Part shown: one piece after another, positions 24,858-38,282 of the stretch
How positions within the stretch are numbered: position 1 is the stretch's first letter
Layout of the letters: the number at the start of each line of letters is the position of its first letter
Source: Archegozetes longisetosus
Taxonomy: Eukaryota > Arthropoda > Arachnida > Sarcoptiformes > Trhypochthoniidae
DNA: 64,000 nucleotides
Direction: 5' to 3'
NCBI GenBank assembly: GCA_018873245.2
Contig: JAEMBT020000005.1
Coordinates: 7,054,001 to 7,118,000 of the forward strand
The notes under the pieces: generated by a model
The model's input: the letters and a program-made list of their open reading frames with translations, nothing else
What the model was told of the DNA's origin: nothing
Databases searched by the model: none
Made by a program: the position numbers and the translations under genes

Positions 24858-27251
24858 ATGACACACATATTTGACGTCATTGTTTATTTAAATTTCTTGA
24901 TTATAACTGTAAATTGCGTTTATATAAAAACTAATTTCTATCTCTACTTAAATCAAATTTGTTCAGGCCATCAGAAGAATCTGATTGTAAGAAGTGCCAC
25001 AAACGATTCTTTGGTTAGTCTATATTTGAGTCAAATGAAATGTTTTACTCATCTCTACGACATAAACCAATTTGATGAGAAGTCGACAAATGAGTTAATA
25101 TTGTTGAAGAAAAAATACAGTGTTCATTACTTATTAATTGAGTTGAATAATGAGAAGCAGTTGATTTCAACTGTTCAAAAAATATATTCTAACGTAATAT
25201 TGATAGAAATGCGGGTAATAATTCTAATCAAAAGCGAGACAACTGAAGACATGGCTATGAAAATATTTCAAACTTTTATTCACTTTCGATGTTTTCTAAT
25301 CAGATATAAGAAAGATTTAAGTTTAGTAGAAGTCGAATATGTCAGACCTGTTGTTAATGGATGTCACTTATATAATGGTATTTTGTACTCAAATGACTCA
25401 AATGTTGAAAGGATGTTGATATCGAAGCCATTGCGGTGCAATCTTAACGGAACTCTACTTAAAGTCGCTGCTAATAAGGTTTGTCAACAATTTATTTGAG
25501 TTTTTGCAACATTTCAATATTTATGTAAATCTGAGAGTCTTTATTTAAAAATTTGCAAAAATTATATTCAAATTCTGATTTGCGATTTTTCATGTGATTT
25601 TTGAATTGACATTTGGATACAATAAAACACAGGAAATGCCATATTGCGATTTGGAGTTTTCAAATGGAAAATATGTGATGAAAAACTCATTAGAATACAG
25701 AATGATTGATGTTTTGTCTAAAAAGTATAATTTCCAATATGAAGTCGTTTACGCTAATCAAAGTTGGGGTGCAATTGAAAATGGAGTTTGGGTCGGAAGT
25801 GTTGGGTATCTTTATAATAAGGTCATTATTTGCCAGTTTTTAGAAAAAATGATTTTCATCAAATATTGAGGAATAATTTTATTCTTAAGAGTGTTGATAT
25901 AGCGATCTGTGAATTAAGTAAAAGTGATGATCGTGCGGAGGCGGTAGACTTTACAACGGCTTATACAACAGCTCGGCTCACTTTTATTACACTCAAACCT
26001 GGACTTAAATCTCGAAAATGGATTATAATTTCACCATTTTCTATGTTTGTATGGCTTTCGATCGGTATCTCATTTATAATCACTTCTATTTCAATACAAG
26101 TTTTGTACAAAAAAGTTGACCTGACTACTAATCACATCGATTCAATATCAATATCATTGATTGGAGCATTTTTTCAACAGTGTAGGTATGAAAATATTTG
26201 TCAATAGAACTAAAAACTTATTCAAATTGAACTGTATTTCAGCTAACATTACAATTGCTTCAAAAAATTTTCGATAATATTTTATTTTGGACTTTGGTTT
26301 TTGACATCGTTAGTATTAATGAAAACATACGGCGGAGTATTTTATTCAATGTTAACTTTACCCGTTTATGAGGACCCGATCGAAACATTAGAAGATTTAG
26401 AAAATGCTGCGCGTAGTGGACAGTATGATTTTGTTACTTTTCCGAACTCTTATTATTATCAACTATTTACTAATGCAGAGTGTTGTAACGCTTACCACAC
26501 AATCGGTCAGGCACTAAAAGATACAAAGATTCAAATGCCTGAAGATTCGGAAACTGGAATTATTTTAATGAATAATTCAAAATCTAAGAGTAAATCTGTC
26601 ATTTTTCTAAATATATATAACAGTTTATCCTTTGGTATAAGAAGTTATGCATCGACTGAAATGCATATCTCTTCTGAGGTGCTCATTATCGATCAGCTGG
26701 CGATGGCTTTACAAAAAAGTTCTGTACTTCACAAGTCTATGAATGAAGCGTAAGAATCCTTAATGTTTAACAGCTTATTTTATTGTAAAACATCGGTTCT
26801 TAAAAAAAAATACTTAGGGTCTAAATAAGATTAGTTTAAACAATATACAACAATAAGATACTTTTATCAATATCGTATTCTCTATAGTATAGAATTGAAA
26901 TAATAGTTTGATTCGGTGTGAGTTTAGCAATCATTTTATTGTGATTTGTTCGTTCGCAGTATTGAACAGATGATTGAATGTGGTCTTTTTGACAAATGGA
27001 TGGCCGACATTCTGAACAGTATTCCGGCAAAATATAATATTGGAGAGGGTTCAGGTAAATTAGAACTAATAAAAAACCTGAACTTAAGAGACTTACAAAG
27101 CATTTTCTACACCTGTATTATTGGACTTTCAGTCTCTACTGTTACATTGATTTGTGAAAATGTAGTTTCTATTCATGCAAACAAATTTGATGAAATCAGA
27201 TTATCATTACTGGCCAGTATGCAAAGTTTATATAGAATTATTTATAAATAA
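24858..27251 (+). CDS. Divergent ionotropic receptor, IR-A
   Basis: Chemosensory ligand-gated channel subunit of the variant ionotropic glutamate receptor (IR) family. Five exons: 24858-25478, 25633-25821, 25890-26181, 26243-26749, 26960-27251. Exon 1: signal peptide and a short N-terminal region. Exon 2: ligand-binding lobe S1 (MPYCDLEFSNGKY ... YANQSWGAIENGVWVGSVGYLYNK). Exon 3: end of S1 (DFTTAY, LTFITLKPG), TM1 and pore loop (SISISLIGAFFQQ). Exon 4: TM2 (LMKTYGGVFYSMLTLP) and lobe S2. Exon 5: end of S2 and TM3 (CIIGLSVSTVTLICENVV). The upstream TTG frame is ignored and the first ATG used. One base is missing near 26270, at the start of exon 4. Same exon plan as IR-B. Confidence 0.8.
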
Positions 27252-27908
27252 CTTTAAGTCATTTTTCTCTGATTATTCGTATATTTTAATCTAACATATT
27301 CAGGAAACTGTTAATATACAATCTTAAGATCCAATCGTAAGTTTGAACAGATTTTAAGTTGTAGTAATGATCAAACGTATAATTAGAAATCTTGTTTAAT
27401 CCTCGTATTATTCATTTAATGCATTGTATCTGTTCACAATAATTGATTTCTTACATTCTTAACTTTTATTTCACATTATCATTTATTATACTTTTTTACT
27501 GGTGGATAAATTTGTAAATTTAATTTATTTGATTCTTTTGAATTGTTCTGTCACTCGAATTCTTCATAATGATCAGATGAAAAACCAACTACACCAATAA
27601 TAAAATTAATTTGCACTCGAGTTTTACAGGTCTATCATTTGTCACGAATAGCGTTATAAAAAACAGCTCAAGATAATAATGACTCGAATAAAAGTTATTT
27701 GAAAAGCAATATGTAGTCTTGCGTATTTCACTTCAAAGAAAATATCTGGCAACTACAGTCAAGTTTAATATTTTAGATTATCTTATTCATGAATTGATTA
27801 GTGCATGAAAATATTATGTTTCTGAAATTGTATCGTAAAAGTTTCGAGATTTTCATATGACGAGTAGCTTAATAATTCTAATTAAAAATTAAGTTACATA
27901 TAAGTGCA
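27252..27908. repeat. IR 5' flank, repeated upstream of three IR copies
   Basis: The sequence from about 27410 is recognisable upstream of the IR relic (about 33725-34228) and of IR-C (60388-60829), for example the ATTTATTTGATTCTTTT, TCTGTCACxCxAATTCTT and AAAATTAATTTxCACTC stretches. This shows that the IR unit was copied as a block including about 0.5 kb of promoter-side DNA. Confidence 0.6.
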
Positions 27909-30900
27909 ATGTCTTATTTATTATACGTTTATTGTTTTAATTTATTGATTATAGTTATTGGATGTGTTTATATAGAAACTAATTTGCATCTATATTTAAA
28001 TGAAATTTGCTCAACTCAACAAAATAATATAATTTTTACAGGATTGATAAATAGTTCGTTTATCAGATTATATTTAAGTCAAATTAAATGCAATTCTTTT
28101 GTTTACGACACTAAAGATTTGCGAAATGTATTTATAGATAAAAATTCAAAACATTTCAAAGAAAAGACATCAATTTACTAATTGAGTTAGCAAATGACAA
28201 AGAGCTCACTTTTATTATAGACAAAATCTATACTATTCCCCAATTGAAAAATATGAATGTTATGATTGTTTTGAAAAGTAAATCCTTCAGAGAAATGGCT
28301 GTGAGAATATTTGAAAGTTTTGTGGATTTTCGATGTAATGTAATTGGATATGAGAATGATTTAAGTTTAGTAGAAGTGGCGTATATCAGACCTATTGTTA
28401 ATGGATGTCATTCATATAATGGTATTTTATATTCGAGTGACTTTAAATTGAAAAACATGTTAACAGCAAAACCATCTCAATGTAATCTTAATGGAACTGT
28501 TCTGAGAGTAGTTGTAAATAAGGTTTGCAAATTAATTATTAGTATTATCAAAATTGAATTTATTCATTTTGTTCAAACAATCTTCAACGATTTGAATCAA
28601 AAACAGGGACTACCACATTGTGATCTGCAATTTTCGAATGGGAAATATGTACTGAAAAGTTCAGTAGAGATTAAAATGCTCAATATTTTGGCACAAAAGT
28701 ATAATTTTCAATATGAAGTTATTTACGCAAATCAAAGTTGGGGAACAATCGAGAACGGAGTTTGGGTTGGAAGTGTTGGTTATCTTTACAATAAGGTTTA
28801 TTTCAAAATATTGATAATAATTAATTTGAATTCAATAATAAATGAAGTTTTGTTTAATTTGACAAAAGAGCGCTGATATAGCAATCTGTGGCTTATCAAA
28901 AAGTATTGATCGTATGAAAGCGGCCGACTTCACTACTGCTTATTTTATAGTTCCGCTCACTTTTGTTACACTCAAACCTGGACTTAAATCCAGAACTTGG
29001 ATTACAATAACACCATTTTCAGTTTATGTATGGCTCATGATTGGTAACTCTTTCATCATAACAACTGTTGTGATACAAGTTTTGTGTAGAAAAGTTGACA
29101 TCACTTATAGAAGAATAGATTCAATATCAATATCATTAATTGGATCACTTCTACAACAATGTAAATATATTTATTTTTAAGTGAAATTGTAGTCTTCTGA
29201 TGAAAATATGGTTTTTTGCAGCTAATATGAGTATCCCTTCAACTAATTTTTGCATCAAATTCTATTTCGGAATTTGGTATTTGTCATCATTAGTTCTAAT
29301 GAAAACATACGGCGGAGTATTTTATTCAGTATTGACTTTACCCGTTTATAAAGACCCGATCGAAACACTGGACGACTTGGAAAGAGTAGCTCTAAACGGA
29401 GAATATGATATTATTGCTTATCCAAAATCATATTATTATCGATTTTTCGTTGAGGCCCAATGTTGTAATGCATATCATGCTATCGGTCAGGCCATGGAAA
29501 ATAATGAGTTTCAAATGCCATCAAATATAGAATCCGGAATTGTTTTTGTAGAAAACTCTAAATTTATGACTAAACAATCAATTTTTATCGAGACAATAAT
29601 CTCGCTAAGATTCGGTGTAAGAAATTATGCATCTACTGAAATGCATATCTCTTCTGAAGTTCTTCTGATAGACCAATTGGCTATGGCTTTACAAAAAGGA
29701 TCAGCACTCCACAAGTCTATGGATAATGCGTGAGAAACTATTGAATTATTTTCATGTATTGAAGTATTAGCACTTTTAATTTAAGTTTTGGATACTAGAA
29801 TTAGCTATCTTACAATTCCATTGTGGTCGCTTATAATACATAAAATTAGCATAAAGGTTAGCCTCAAGATACTTAAGCGCATAATTTTAGGCATCACTTA
29901 AAAAGCACGGATAGAATTAAACCAACACAGACTGTGAATGACTGTAAATAAAAACTAATATGAAATACGTTGAACAAGATAATAGAGAGAATAGAAATTT
30001 TACTTTTTGATTTTCGTTTTCAAAGTTGCCACCCAAGACTTGCTTTTAAATTAATTCAGTGTTTGTTAATAGTTTTGTTGTCCGAATTATGTGTAGATTT
30101 TCTCGATATTTGATTTTTTCAGATTAGATGAAATCCTAAACCCATTGGGAATCCGTTAAGAACCCAAACCTGTACTGGTTTTCCGTCAGGTTGGGTCGCG
30201 TTTGAAAACATTTTCTCGAAACCCGTACACAAATTATTTTGATTTTTACAAAGTTAAATGCTAATTATATAGATATCACACTTGCGGTAGAGGGTTTGAA
30301 ACCTCCTTAGATCCATTGGCCTGGATTGACCCATACCCTTTAGTAAAATATTGAATTATAAACTTTTGTAATTTTTACGGGGTTTTTACGGGCAACCCGT
30401 TTACGAACCCTTTCGAGTACAGCCTAGGTTTGGCTTGAAAATTTAGCTTATATTCGAGCTCTAATTCAGATTATTTTCTCTGAATTTCAAATATTGTGCT
30501 TCAAAAATGATTCTTCATACTAAAACTCTAAGTATTATTTTGATTTATTATATATTTTGTGAACAATAAGTAAGTCTGAATGAAATAATAGATCGAAAAT
30601 AGGGTCCTGGCGTATATTACATTTTGTATATCAGTTGGAATGAGAAATAGTTGTCTTTACTTTTCTGTTGTGTCATAACTTGGAGTATTTTTGGTGAATA
30701 CGAGCCTAGTTATGAAAATATGTCAGATCTTAACTGAGAGATGGGTGGTCAGTTCTCGTATCCGAAACTTAAATTCTTTTGCTTAAAGATTGATTTATTG
30801 TTTATTTTGGACTTGAAGCAATACAAGTTCTGTAATGCAGAATATTTATTCATAGCGTTATGCAGTTCGTTGAATATGGTTTGTTTGAGAAATGGATGTC

Positions 30901-31108
30901 CGACACTTTGAATGATATTCCCACAAATTTTCATCCTGGAGAAGATTTGAGTAAAATAGATTTGATCAAAACCTTGAAGTTAACTGATTTGCAAAGCGTT
31001 TTCTTCATCTGCATTTTAGGACTCTTAGCCTCAAATTTTGTGTTTATATGTGAAGCTCTAGTCTCACAGAATCAAAGAAATGTAAACTGTTTCAAATTAA
31101 TATTGTAG
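27909..31108 (+). CDS. Divergent ionotropic receptor, IR-B
   Basis: Same architecture as IR-A. Exons 27909-28522, 28607-28795, 28869-29160, 29222-29729 and 30856-31108. S1 has GLPHCDLQFSNGKY and YANQSWGTIENGVWVGS; TM1 lies in TPFSVYVWLMIGNSFIITTVV; the pore region is SISISLIGSLLQQ; TM2 is YGGVFYSVLTLP; TM3 is VFFICILGLLASNFVFICEAL. The last intron is long (1.1 kb) and holds an old inverted-repeat element. The only defect is one base missing in an A-run at about 28163 in exon 1; IR-C has the extra A there and reads through. Intron 2 remains open in this copy, so intron retention would simply lengthen S1. Likely functional if the A-run is a sequencing error. Confidence 0.8.
30135..30450. mobile_element. 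Old inverted-repeat element in IR-B intron 4
   Basis: Imperfect facing ends (AACCCAAACCTGTACTGG against inverted AGCCAAACCTAGGCTGTACT). The middle portion around 30290-30340 (GAAACCTCCTTAGATCCATTGG ... CTGGATTGACCC) resembles the ends of the MITE at 32212-32640. Not coding. Confidence 0.35.
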
Positions 31109-31480
31109 TCAATAAGTTGACTATTCGAATAAAGTTCTTTTAAAATGTAGAAATCTATTCAATTATCGATGTGATGGTATTTCAAATAATATCATATATG
31201 GCTTTGAATAGTTTGGATTCTTCCAATTTTAGAATAGTGCAAAACTGATTTTTTAGAAATCCTTAAGAATTTTTAATTTTGAGTAGACATATCATAAAGT
31301 TAAGAGCAAAAATGGCATTTTACATATTTATATAAAATTTTTATTCATCAATATACAATAATGATATTTTATATTTTAATTATATATTAACTATAAATAA
31401 TATATTATGTAAAATTAATAGTTAATTTTAGCGTCATTAGAGGTAGTACACATTTCTATTCTCATTTGCATACTTTTAAC
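31109..31480. other. IR-B 3' flank, noncoding
   Basis: The first part (TTGACTATTCGAATAAAG, AATAAA poly(A) signal near 31129) matches the 3' flank of IR-C near 63505; the rest is AT-rich. Confidence 0.45.
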
Positions 31481-31489
31481 ATGAATTCA

Positions 31490-32800
31490 AGTGATCGTGA
31501 CTTAGTTCTAGTCAAGCTCTGTTGATTTCTTCCTTTAACATATTAATATTCTTTTAGCTCCAATTTGTCAAGTATTCCTTTCACAATCCCCCATACATTT
31601 TCTATGGGGTTGAGACCAGGAGAATTCGGTGGCCATTCAAGTACCTAGAGATTCTGGTCCTCGAACCAATTTTCGCTTAATCGAGCAGTATGAAGAGTGG
31701 CATTGTCTTGCTGATAGATAAAGCCATCAGGGTATAACTCGCTCATTCTCACCAAAATATTTTCATTCAACATATCGACATTTTGATGAATTAAGTTCCT
31801 GTCGCGATTTTTAAAGGAATAGTTCCTCTAATGCTAATACCACTCCAAACCATAATTGCTGGAATATGTTTAGAAACCTTTCTATCCCATTTAGGAATTT
31901 TGACTCGAAATAACTGAACATAGCTTTCGTCTGTGAAAATGACAATATCCCAATTTCTTTTGCGATTCTTTATGCGCCATTTGAGCTTTTTTGCCTTTGA
32001 GTTTCAGTCATCATTGGTATTTATTTAGATAATAAATTCAGATATATCTATTTTGTTTAAGAGCTCTTCCAATTATTGTTCAATATACTACAGGACTACC
32101 ACGTGATTCCACAATTGATCCAATGACAGCACAAGAATATATCGGATGCTTATTAGCAAGACTTGAAATTCTTTGCAATTTATTATTTTTTAGATGTGAA
32201 TCCGGGCTCATGGGTCTAAAGGGGTTTCCAACTTCCCACCCCCAAGTGTGATGCATCATTGAATTCAGTTCGTCGAGCTGAACATTTTGATACCACACTT
32301 GACCACTTCTGGCCTCCCAGACCCAACCCCCTCGAAAATGGGTAAACCTGGCTTTACCGAGCTGTAACACAAACCAAACAAAGATGGATATCTCGAGAAC
32401 TACTTGTGATAATTAATCAAGTGAGGTATCAAAATGTTCAGTTTGATATCATGAGTTCAATGATATATCACTTAGAGGAGTCAGCCACTCCTGTCGGGAG
32501 TTGGCCAAAACTGGTCAAGTTCGGGTCGGAAGTGTGGTATCAAAATATTCAGTCCGACCAACTGAATCTAACGATGTATCATACTTAGAAGTAGGTGGTT
32601 GGAAACCCCCTTAGACCTATTAGCTCGGATTGACCCGTTTTCAATATTCTTGTACTACCCGAACCAATCTTCCAATCTATACCCAAATTACCAGCATCTT
32701 TGCTAATATTTCTCTGAACAGTTCTTAAGGCAATTTTTTATCGTATTATGAATCTTCATCGGATTTTTAATACCACTTTCATATAAGATTTTGGCTTTCA
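31490..32800 (-). pseudogene. Tc1-like transposase relic split by a MITE
   Basis: Read on the - strand. A helix-turn-helix part comes first, around 32760-32660 (VQRNISKDAGNLGIDW), then a gap filled by the MITE at 32212-32640, then ISSLANKHPIYSCAVIGSIVE around 32190. Downstream come catalytic-core pieces: a VWSGIS-like segment, YQQDNATLHTA (second Asp) and WPPNSPGLNPIENVWG (the region before the third acidic residue). The order is that of Tc1/mariner transposases. Several stops and frame changes make it dead. It lies in the 3' flank of IR-B; the flank resumes near 33040 (compare 63715 onward). Confidence 0.7.
32212..32640. mobile_element. MITE nested in the Tc1 relic
   Basis: The left end AATCCGGGCTCATGGGTCTA and the inverted right end AATCCGAGCTAATAGGTCTA, followed by A(A/G)GGGG(T/G)TTTCCAAC, form terminal repeats of about 35 bp. 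Inside are repeated stretches containing GGTATCAAAATxTTCAG in both orientations. It interrupts the transposase frame, so it inserted after the Tc1 element. Confidence 0.65.
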
Positions 32801-33724
32801 AACGATTATTATATTGCTTGGACACTTTTATTGAAATGATAAATCTATCAAAATTCTAATGGTATATATAAACGCGTATATATATATATATATACATTTC
32901 AAAATAATGTTCATCATTCATAGTTGAAGCATTATTTATTGTGTTAGGTTCAATAATAACCGAAATATCGAGAGACGTTCCTTAGAGATAATTGCTTTTG
33001 GTTTATAAACTATAGAAATTGAGTTCAGGCCTAAATTAGATTCTGTTGGACTGGCTTATCTTCGAATTTCCCACAAACACCTAAACTGCTAATCGCTTTT
33101 ATCGACTATCAATAAATTCATTTCTAGTGAAATCTTATTGTAATCGACATAAGATAATTGAATTAATTTTTAAAATAAATCACATGCTGAGTTTAAGGTA
33201 GTGTTGCTTCGCTTTTCGAAACTGAAATCTCAATGCAATTGAAGTGAAAAACTTCTTAAAACGAAATTGAAATACAATCGAAATGAATGTTGAAAAGCAA
33301 AATTGAAATTAGATTTTTAGAAGTGAAATGAATTGAATTAAATACTGTAATAAACCTTCATATAAAAAACTAATGACTCACTCTCAGGTTTTCAAATTAA
33401 ATAAACATTTAACATAAAGCAGAAACTCCTTCGAAAGGGAGACATGAGCAATCAGGCCAAGAGGTTAATAGTGTGTACTGAAATGTCAACTGGAGGAGTG
33501 CATAGAATCGTGTGCATAATCTTCATGTAGTGGAGGTTTGTGTCAAATATCACTATTTTGGTGATTTTATTTTGAGAGTTAAGAAAAACGAATGCATCGA
33601 ATCATTAACAAGGAGAGGCTACGGATAGGTCAGCTCAATCATCATCATTTAGGTCATACTTGAATTATTTGCTGAAAAATTCAGTAGCTTTCCTGATTCC
33701 ACGAACTTACTGAACAAATCAGTA
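32801..33724. other. Noncoding, simple repeats and IR flank
   Basis: Contains a TA microsatellite (about 32878-32894), a continuation of the IR 3' flank from about 33040, and a GAAATTGAA-rich stretch at 33200-33340. No gene. Confidence 0.4.
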
Positions 33725-34400
33725 GAAATTCAGTTGCATATTCTTATTATCTACTTTGCACATTGTATCTGCTCACAATTCGTTTTTCATACTCATAGCC
33801 TTTGTTATGGTTTATTTTGTACGTTTTACTATTGGTTAACTTTAGTAGTTTAATTTATTTGATGCTTTTAAATTTTTCTGTCACCCTAATTCTTTCATAA
33901 TAGTCAGATAAAAAACCAATTACACCAATAATAAAATTAATTTACACTCGAGTTTTGCAAATTTATCATTTGTCACAAATAGTGTTATAAAATATAACTA
34001 AGGATAACAATAGTTCGAATACAAGTTATTTAAAAAGCGACATGCAGTCCTGTGTGTTCCACTTCAGGACAAATACTTGTTCACAGTTACAGTTAGGTTT
34101 AATATTTTAGATTTTCTCATTTATGAATGAATCGATTAGTGCACGAAGAATATAACATTTATATGGTTATATAGCAAAGCTCTGCCAATTTTTTACCACA
34201 AGTGATATTTATGATTCTGCTTAAAAACTGAGCCACATAAACATAACGTCTTCTTTATTATAACTCTCAGTTTTAACTTATTGATTATAACTGTTGAATG
34301 CGTTTACTTAGAAACTAATTCTACCTAATATTTGAATGGGATATGCTCAATCCAACAAAATATAATTTTTGCAGAATTGATAATTAATCTATCTTGTTAA
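33725..34400 (+). pseudogene. IR relic: 5' flank and start of exon 1 only
   Basis: 33725-34228 matches the IR 5' flank. From about 34229 the first 150 bp of IR exon 1 are recognisable (ACGTCTTC in place of ATGTCTTA, then TTTATTGATTATAACTG, GAAACTAATT, TTTGAATGxxATxTGCTCA, AATTTTTGCAGAATTGATAA). The start codon is lost and in-frame stops are present; homology stops at about 34400. This is a truncated duplicate. Confidence 0.65.
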
Positions 34401-35881
34401 GAAAATCTTCATATTGTTTTGATGTCCATTCAACTGTCCTTTTATGTCTGTTCCGATGCAGTCACAATGTAAATTGAAAGGGATGAGTCAAGCAAAAAAT
34501 TATTAACATTAGCAGCAATAAATTAGTTGAGGGACAATCACAGAAATACATCACAAATGTTTAGAAAATACAAGTTTCACTGCTATATGATTTCGCGGTT
34601 GTCTGAAATCATCCCGAATGTGTAGATTCAATTTCAATGAGATCTTAGGGATTTTTCGCGTTCAGCTCTATTTTCATCATCATTACATGAAAGGTACATC
34701 TAATATCTAGGGTTACATTACTTTACTGTATCGCACTTTCACGAAATAGCGTTATTATTGTCGAAATTTTTGGGATTTAAGTTCTTGAAATTCTATTTTC
34801 AAATTCTAAACTGAGTCAGTAAATATATTCATTAATTTACTCATGAGTTGAAAAGGAGTGAGGCTTATGCTCAATAAATTGTTCAATTGAATTTTTTCCT
34901 TAATTATTTTTTATGTAGAGTTCTAGAATAAACTCTGAATTTCTCAGTCTCTAACAGTATTTGCCAGGTACGGGGACGATCATTTTATGAGTCCCTGTAT
35001 ATGTTGTAAACTATTGATTTCCAACACTGGAAACACTATTCTACACTACTTATCAAATCGATTTTAATTATATGGGTTCTATATACTTTTTGAACAGAAA
35101 CTGTATGGTACTTTTGGCATCAGTTCTATTAAAATCGATTGCAGTAATTAGGTTTGCAAAAAGAATAAACATCACGTTGGGAATCGATGTTTTCGCCAAC
35201 AGGTGAACTAGCAATTTATTCTGCGGATGACTTCGATTGCATGGATTCGCCCAAAAAATAAGTTCACCCTATTTGCTGTCACAAATGTATTAAAGTCTTG
35301 ATTACGTGATCTGAAGGATCGTTAATATATAGTCCTTCTCGAAAGTTAGATTCGCTAATTCGAAATATTGAACTCGCCTATGAATCAACATTAAAACAAT
35401 ATTGCAAGATTAAAGCTTGAGAATAAGGGGCTAAGCAAAAAACTATACTAATCGCAAGATTCAGAAATATGTAGATCTTAATAGTGCTATTCAAAAGTTC
35501 AGTATGTATTAAACTCATGCAAAAATTTAAAGTAATCTTAAATCATAAAAATCACAAGCAATCATAAATTGCTGAACATCTGAATGCTGTATAATTAACT
35601 TCATAATAAACATAATTTTGACATTTTATTACGCTTTCAACGAGTGCTTTTATTTCTTAAAAATAGTTTCAGACATAGCAATTCATACTTTTTACTTTTA
35701 GTCAACATAAGTTATGCATCAGTTTGAAGTAGTTTATTATACGAAACATATATATTCATTATAATTAAATAAAAGCAGTGTGATTCAAGCTAATGAGTAA
35801 AATTTTCTTTCGTAGTAATAAACGTAATCAATTTTATAATCAATTATGAGTTATAAAACACTCTTAAAAAATTACCAAAAT
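34401..35881. other. Noncoding
   Basis: No exon, RNA or repeat recognised. Confidence 0.45.
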
Positions 35882-38282
35882 TTATAAAAATTCATTCAAA
35901 AAGTCAAAACTGTCGATAAAATAGACAAACATGAAAAGTGCATTGAAATTGTAAGTAATCTGTTTGTAATGACCTGCATCCGATACTGGCAAATCTAATT
36001 TCTGGCACTTTGTTTGGATAGGTTTATATTCCTTCAAATTTTTAGGGTATGAAACCAAATAATTCAGTTCAAAATCTTTCGGTGATTTAATCCAATAACA
36101 GGCTTGTCTTTGATCACTAAATTTGATCAAATTCTGGTAACTATCACTCCAGTCCTCCTTCTTCTCAGCCAAATATTTAGATAAACTCATGTTTTGCAGT
36201 TCTATCGGCAATTTAATAATCGGATCACGATTTGGTGCATATCTGAAAATTATGTAAGGGTGTTCAAAAGTAAAACAACTTTTGTTTTACTTAATAGTTT
36301 TGGTGAAAGTTTGCTAATTACGATTCAATTTTTAAAAGCAAAATGTATTTCGAATGGACTATAGTATATCGTAGTTATTGCGGAAATGACTTTGCTTGAA
36401 AGCAGTCTTTCAAATGAAGATAGATTTGGTCAAAATATAATTACCCAGTTAACTCTTCCACACTTGAAACCGTCATAAGAGATGATTGAGTCATTCCACT
36501 CAAACATATTTGGCTGTTATTCTTCATTCTTGGATAGTATGAAAGGAATGTCAAACACATCTCTTGTCGAGTTGATTCTCCGCCCTATCATTTATTAGAT
36601 CAAAAATTTTAGATTTCGTAACAAATTGACCTAAAACTAATTTTCTAAAATATTACAAGAGTTGCAAAGCTTTTTAAGCTGGAGTTATAAGTGCATTCAG
36701 TTGTGATAACATCTCCTGGTATTATGTGTACTGTTCTTCTCAAAGGACGAAACTGTTGAAAATTGAAGTCATAGTTTGCTTCGTTTATAATCCATGGCAG
36801 TTCTTTGTTACCTCGAAAGTGACGAGTTTTCACTTTTGTTCCTAAAAGAAAAAGTTTGCAGAAAAGTCAGCACTCAATAGAAAAGTAGAGAAAAATCAAA
36901 TATTTCGAAACTTAATAATCCTCAATAGAAAATATAGAGTCGTTCATATCGGTCTGCTTGTGATGTGTGTTAATAATTTCTAATTTACTTTGACTATCAT
37001 ACCAGATATTACATAAGTTTCTTAATATCTAATATATTATGTTTTATATCTACTATATTATGGTTTGTTGGAAGAATGCGATCACAACCCTTCATTTCTG
37101 GTTGTTATTATGGTTTATTGTTTATTGAGTGTAAAAGTCATACCCATATAGTGTGCGTGAGGCAGTGCTGCGAACACTTTTATACCATCTGAAGGCATAA
37201 ACTAAAAAATTGCAAAAGTTTTATATTTTCAACAGAAAATTATTAATAGTTATACTTTTCTGAAACATTCGGTATCACAATGACCAGTCACTTCAAAACT
37301 TGATTGCTTAGGAGGAATCACAAGTCCATAATCAGCTACAGATCCAGTTGACAGAGTAAATGCATCGTAACGTCTTAACTTTGAAGTGTGATACACTCTT
37401 ATTCCTGAAGAATCAATTCTGTTTTCTATTAAATCTGAATTGTCGTAATGAGTTTGCATAAGAAAATAAGTGGTTTCTTCATCAGTCCCTAATGGAAAGC
37501 CGGCTTCAGGGGGAGGTATGAATGGTTGTCCACCAACTGCCCAAACAAAGTATGGTCTCAGACAATGAATTAAATCTAGAGGCATATTAGCGGAATCTGT
37601 ACAATCTATTCCTTCAGAATTCAGATATTTATCTAATTGACTACTGTCTGGATGACCACACGTGAACACTACAAAATGATGTGTCAGATCTTCATTTCCG
37701 GGAGTTATTTCAGGTAAATACTAATAGAGTTGATATTTTTGAATATTAGCTCCTCATTTGTTATAATTATTAAGTGAATATTTTTAAAGGATTAATATTA
37801 CCTTAACCACGTGTCGTTTTTGAGGGAACTGAACTTTGAATAACTTGCACCAATAAGACGTATCTTTGATTGGTATCGTTATCTGATCAGTTTTTCAAAT
37901 TCAAATATTTTAATTCTTAAAATGCAATCAATTTGACAAACTATTTAAATCATACGTTTTTAACAGTGAAGTCAAAATATTGCAAATCGTCTTCTTTTGG
38001 ATCTTCGAATTTGTGATAATCAATAAGTAATGCACTTTTTGAACCTCTTTCATGATGTTTATGAATTTGAATGCTATTAACAGATTCAGGGTCATGATAA
38101 CCAAAAGCCCAGATGAGTTTTGTTGTGTCACTTGTTATTTCTATGTCTCTGGAATGATCACATGTCTTATAAGGTCTCGAAAATTGTAAAATAGTATGCG
38201 TATCATTTTCAGCTGATTGTAATAGTTTCCAGTCTTGACTTTCATCTATTATTGGCATCGATTGATCGTCTGCAAAACGATC
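35882..38282 (-). CDS. DBH-like monooxygenase (MOXD1 type), exons 2-8
   Basis: Copper type II, ascorbate-dependent monooxygenase of the DBH/MOXD1 family. Exons on the - strand: 38282-37956, 37882-37802, 37720-37256, 37201-37144, 36841-36657, 36584-36445 and 36242-35882; all GT-AG and all in frame. Exon 2 opens DRFADDQSMP and finishes the DOMON domain (SQDWKLL). Copper ligands are complete: THHF (exon 4), THYDN (exon 4), PHAHYMG (exon 5) and QEMC (exon 7, Met ligand). DTSYWC, VWAVGGQPF and GDVITTECTYNS are family hallmarks. Exon 2 begins in phase 0 and lacks the signal peptide and DOMON start, which lie on the + strand at 41012-41275. With that exon the protein would be 626 residues, normal for MOXD1. 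Substrate unknown. Confidence 0.9.
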
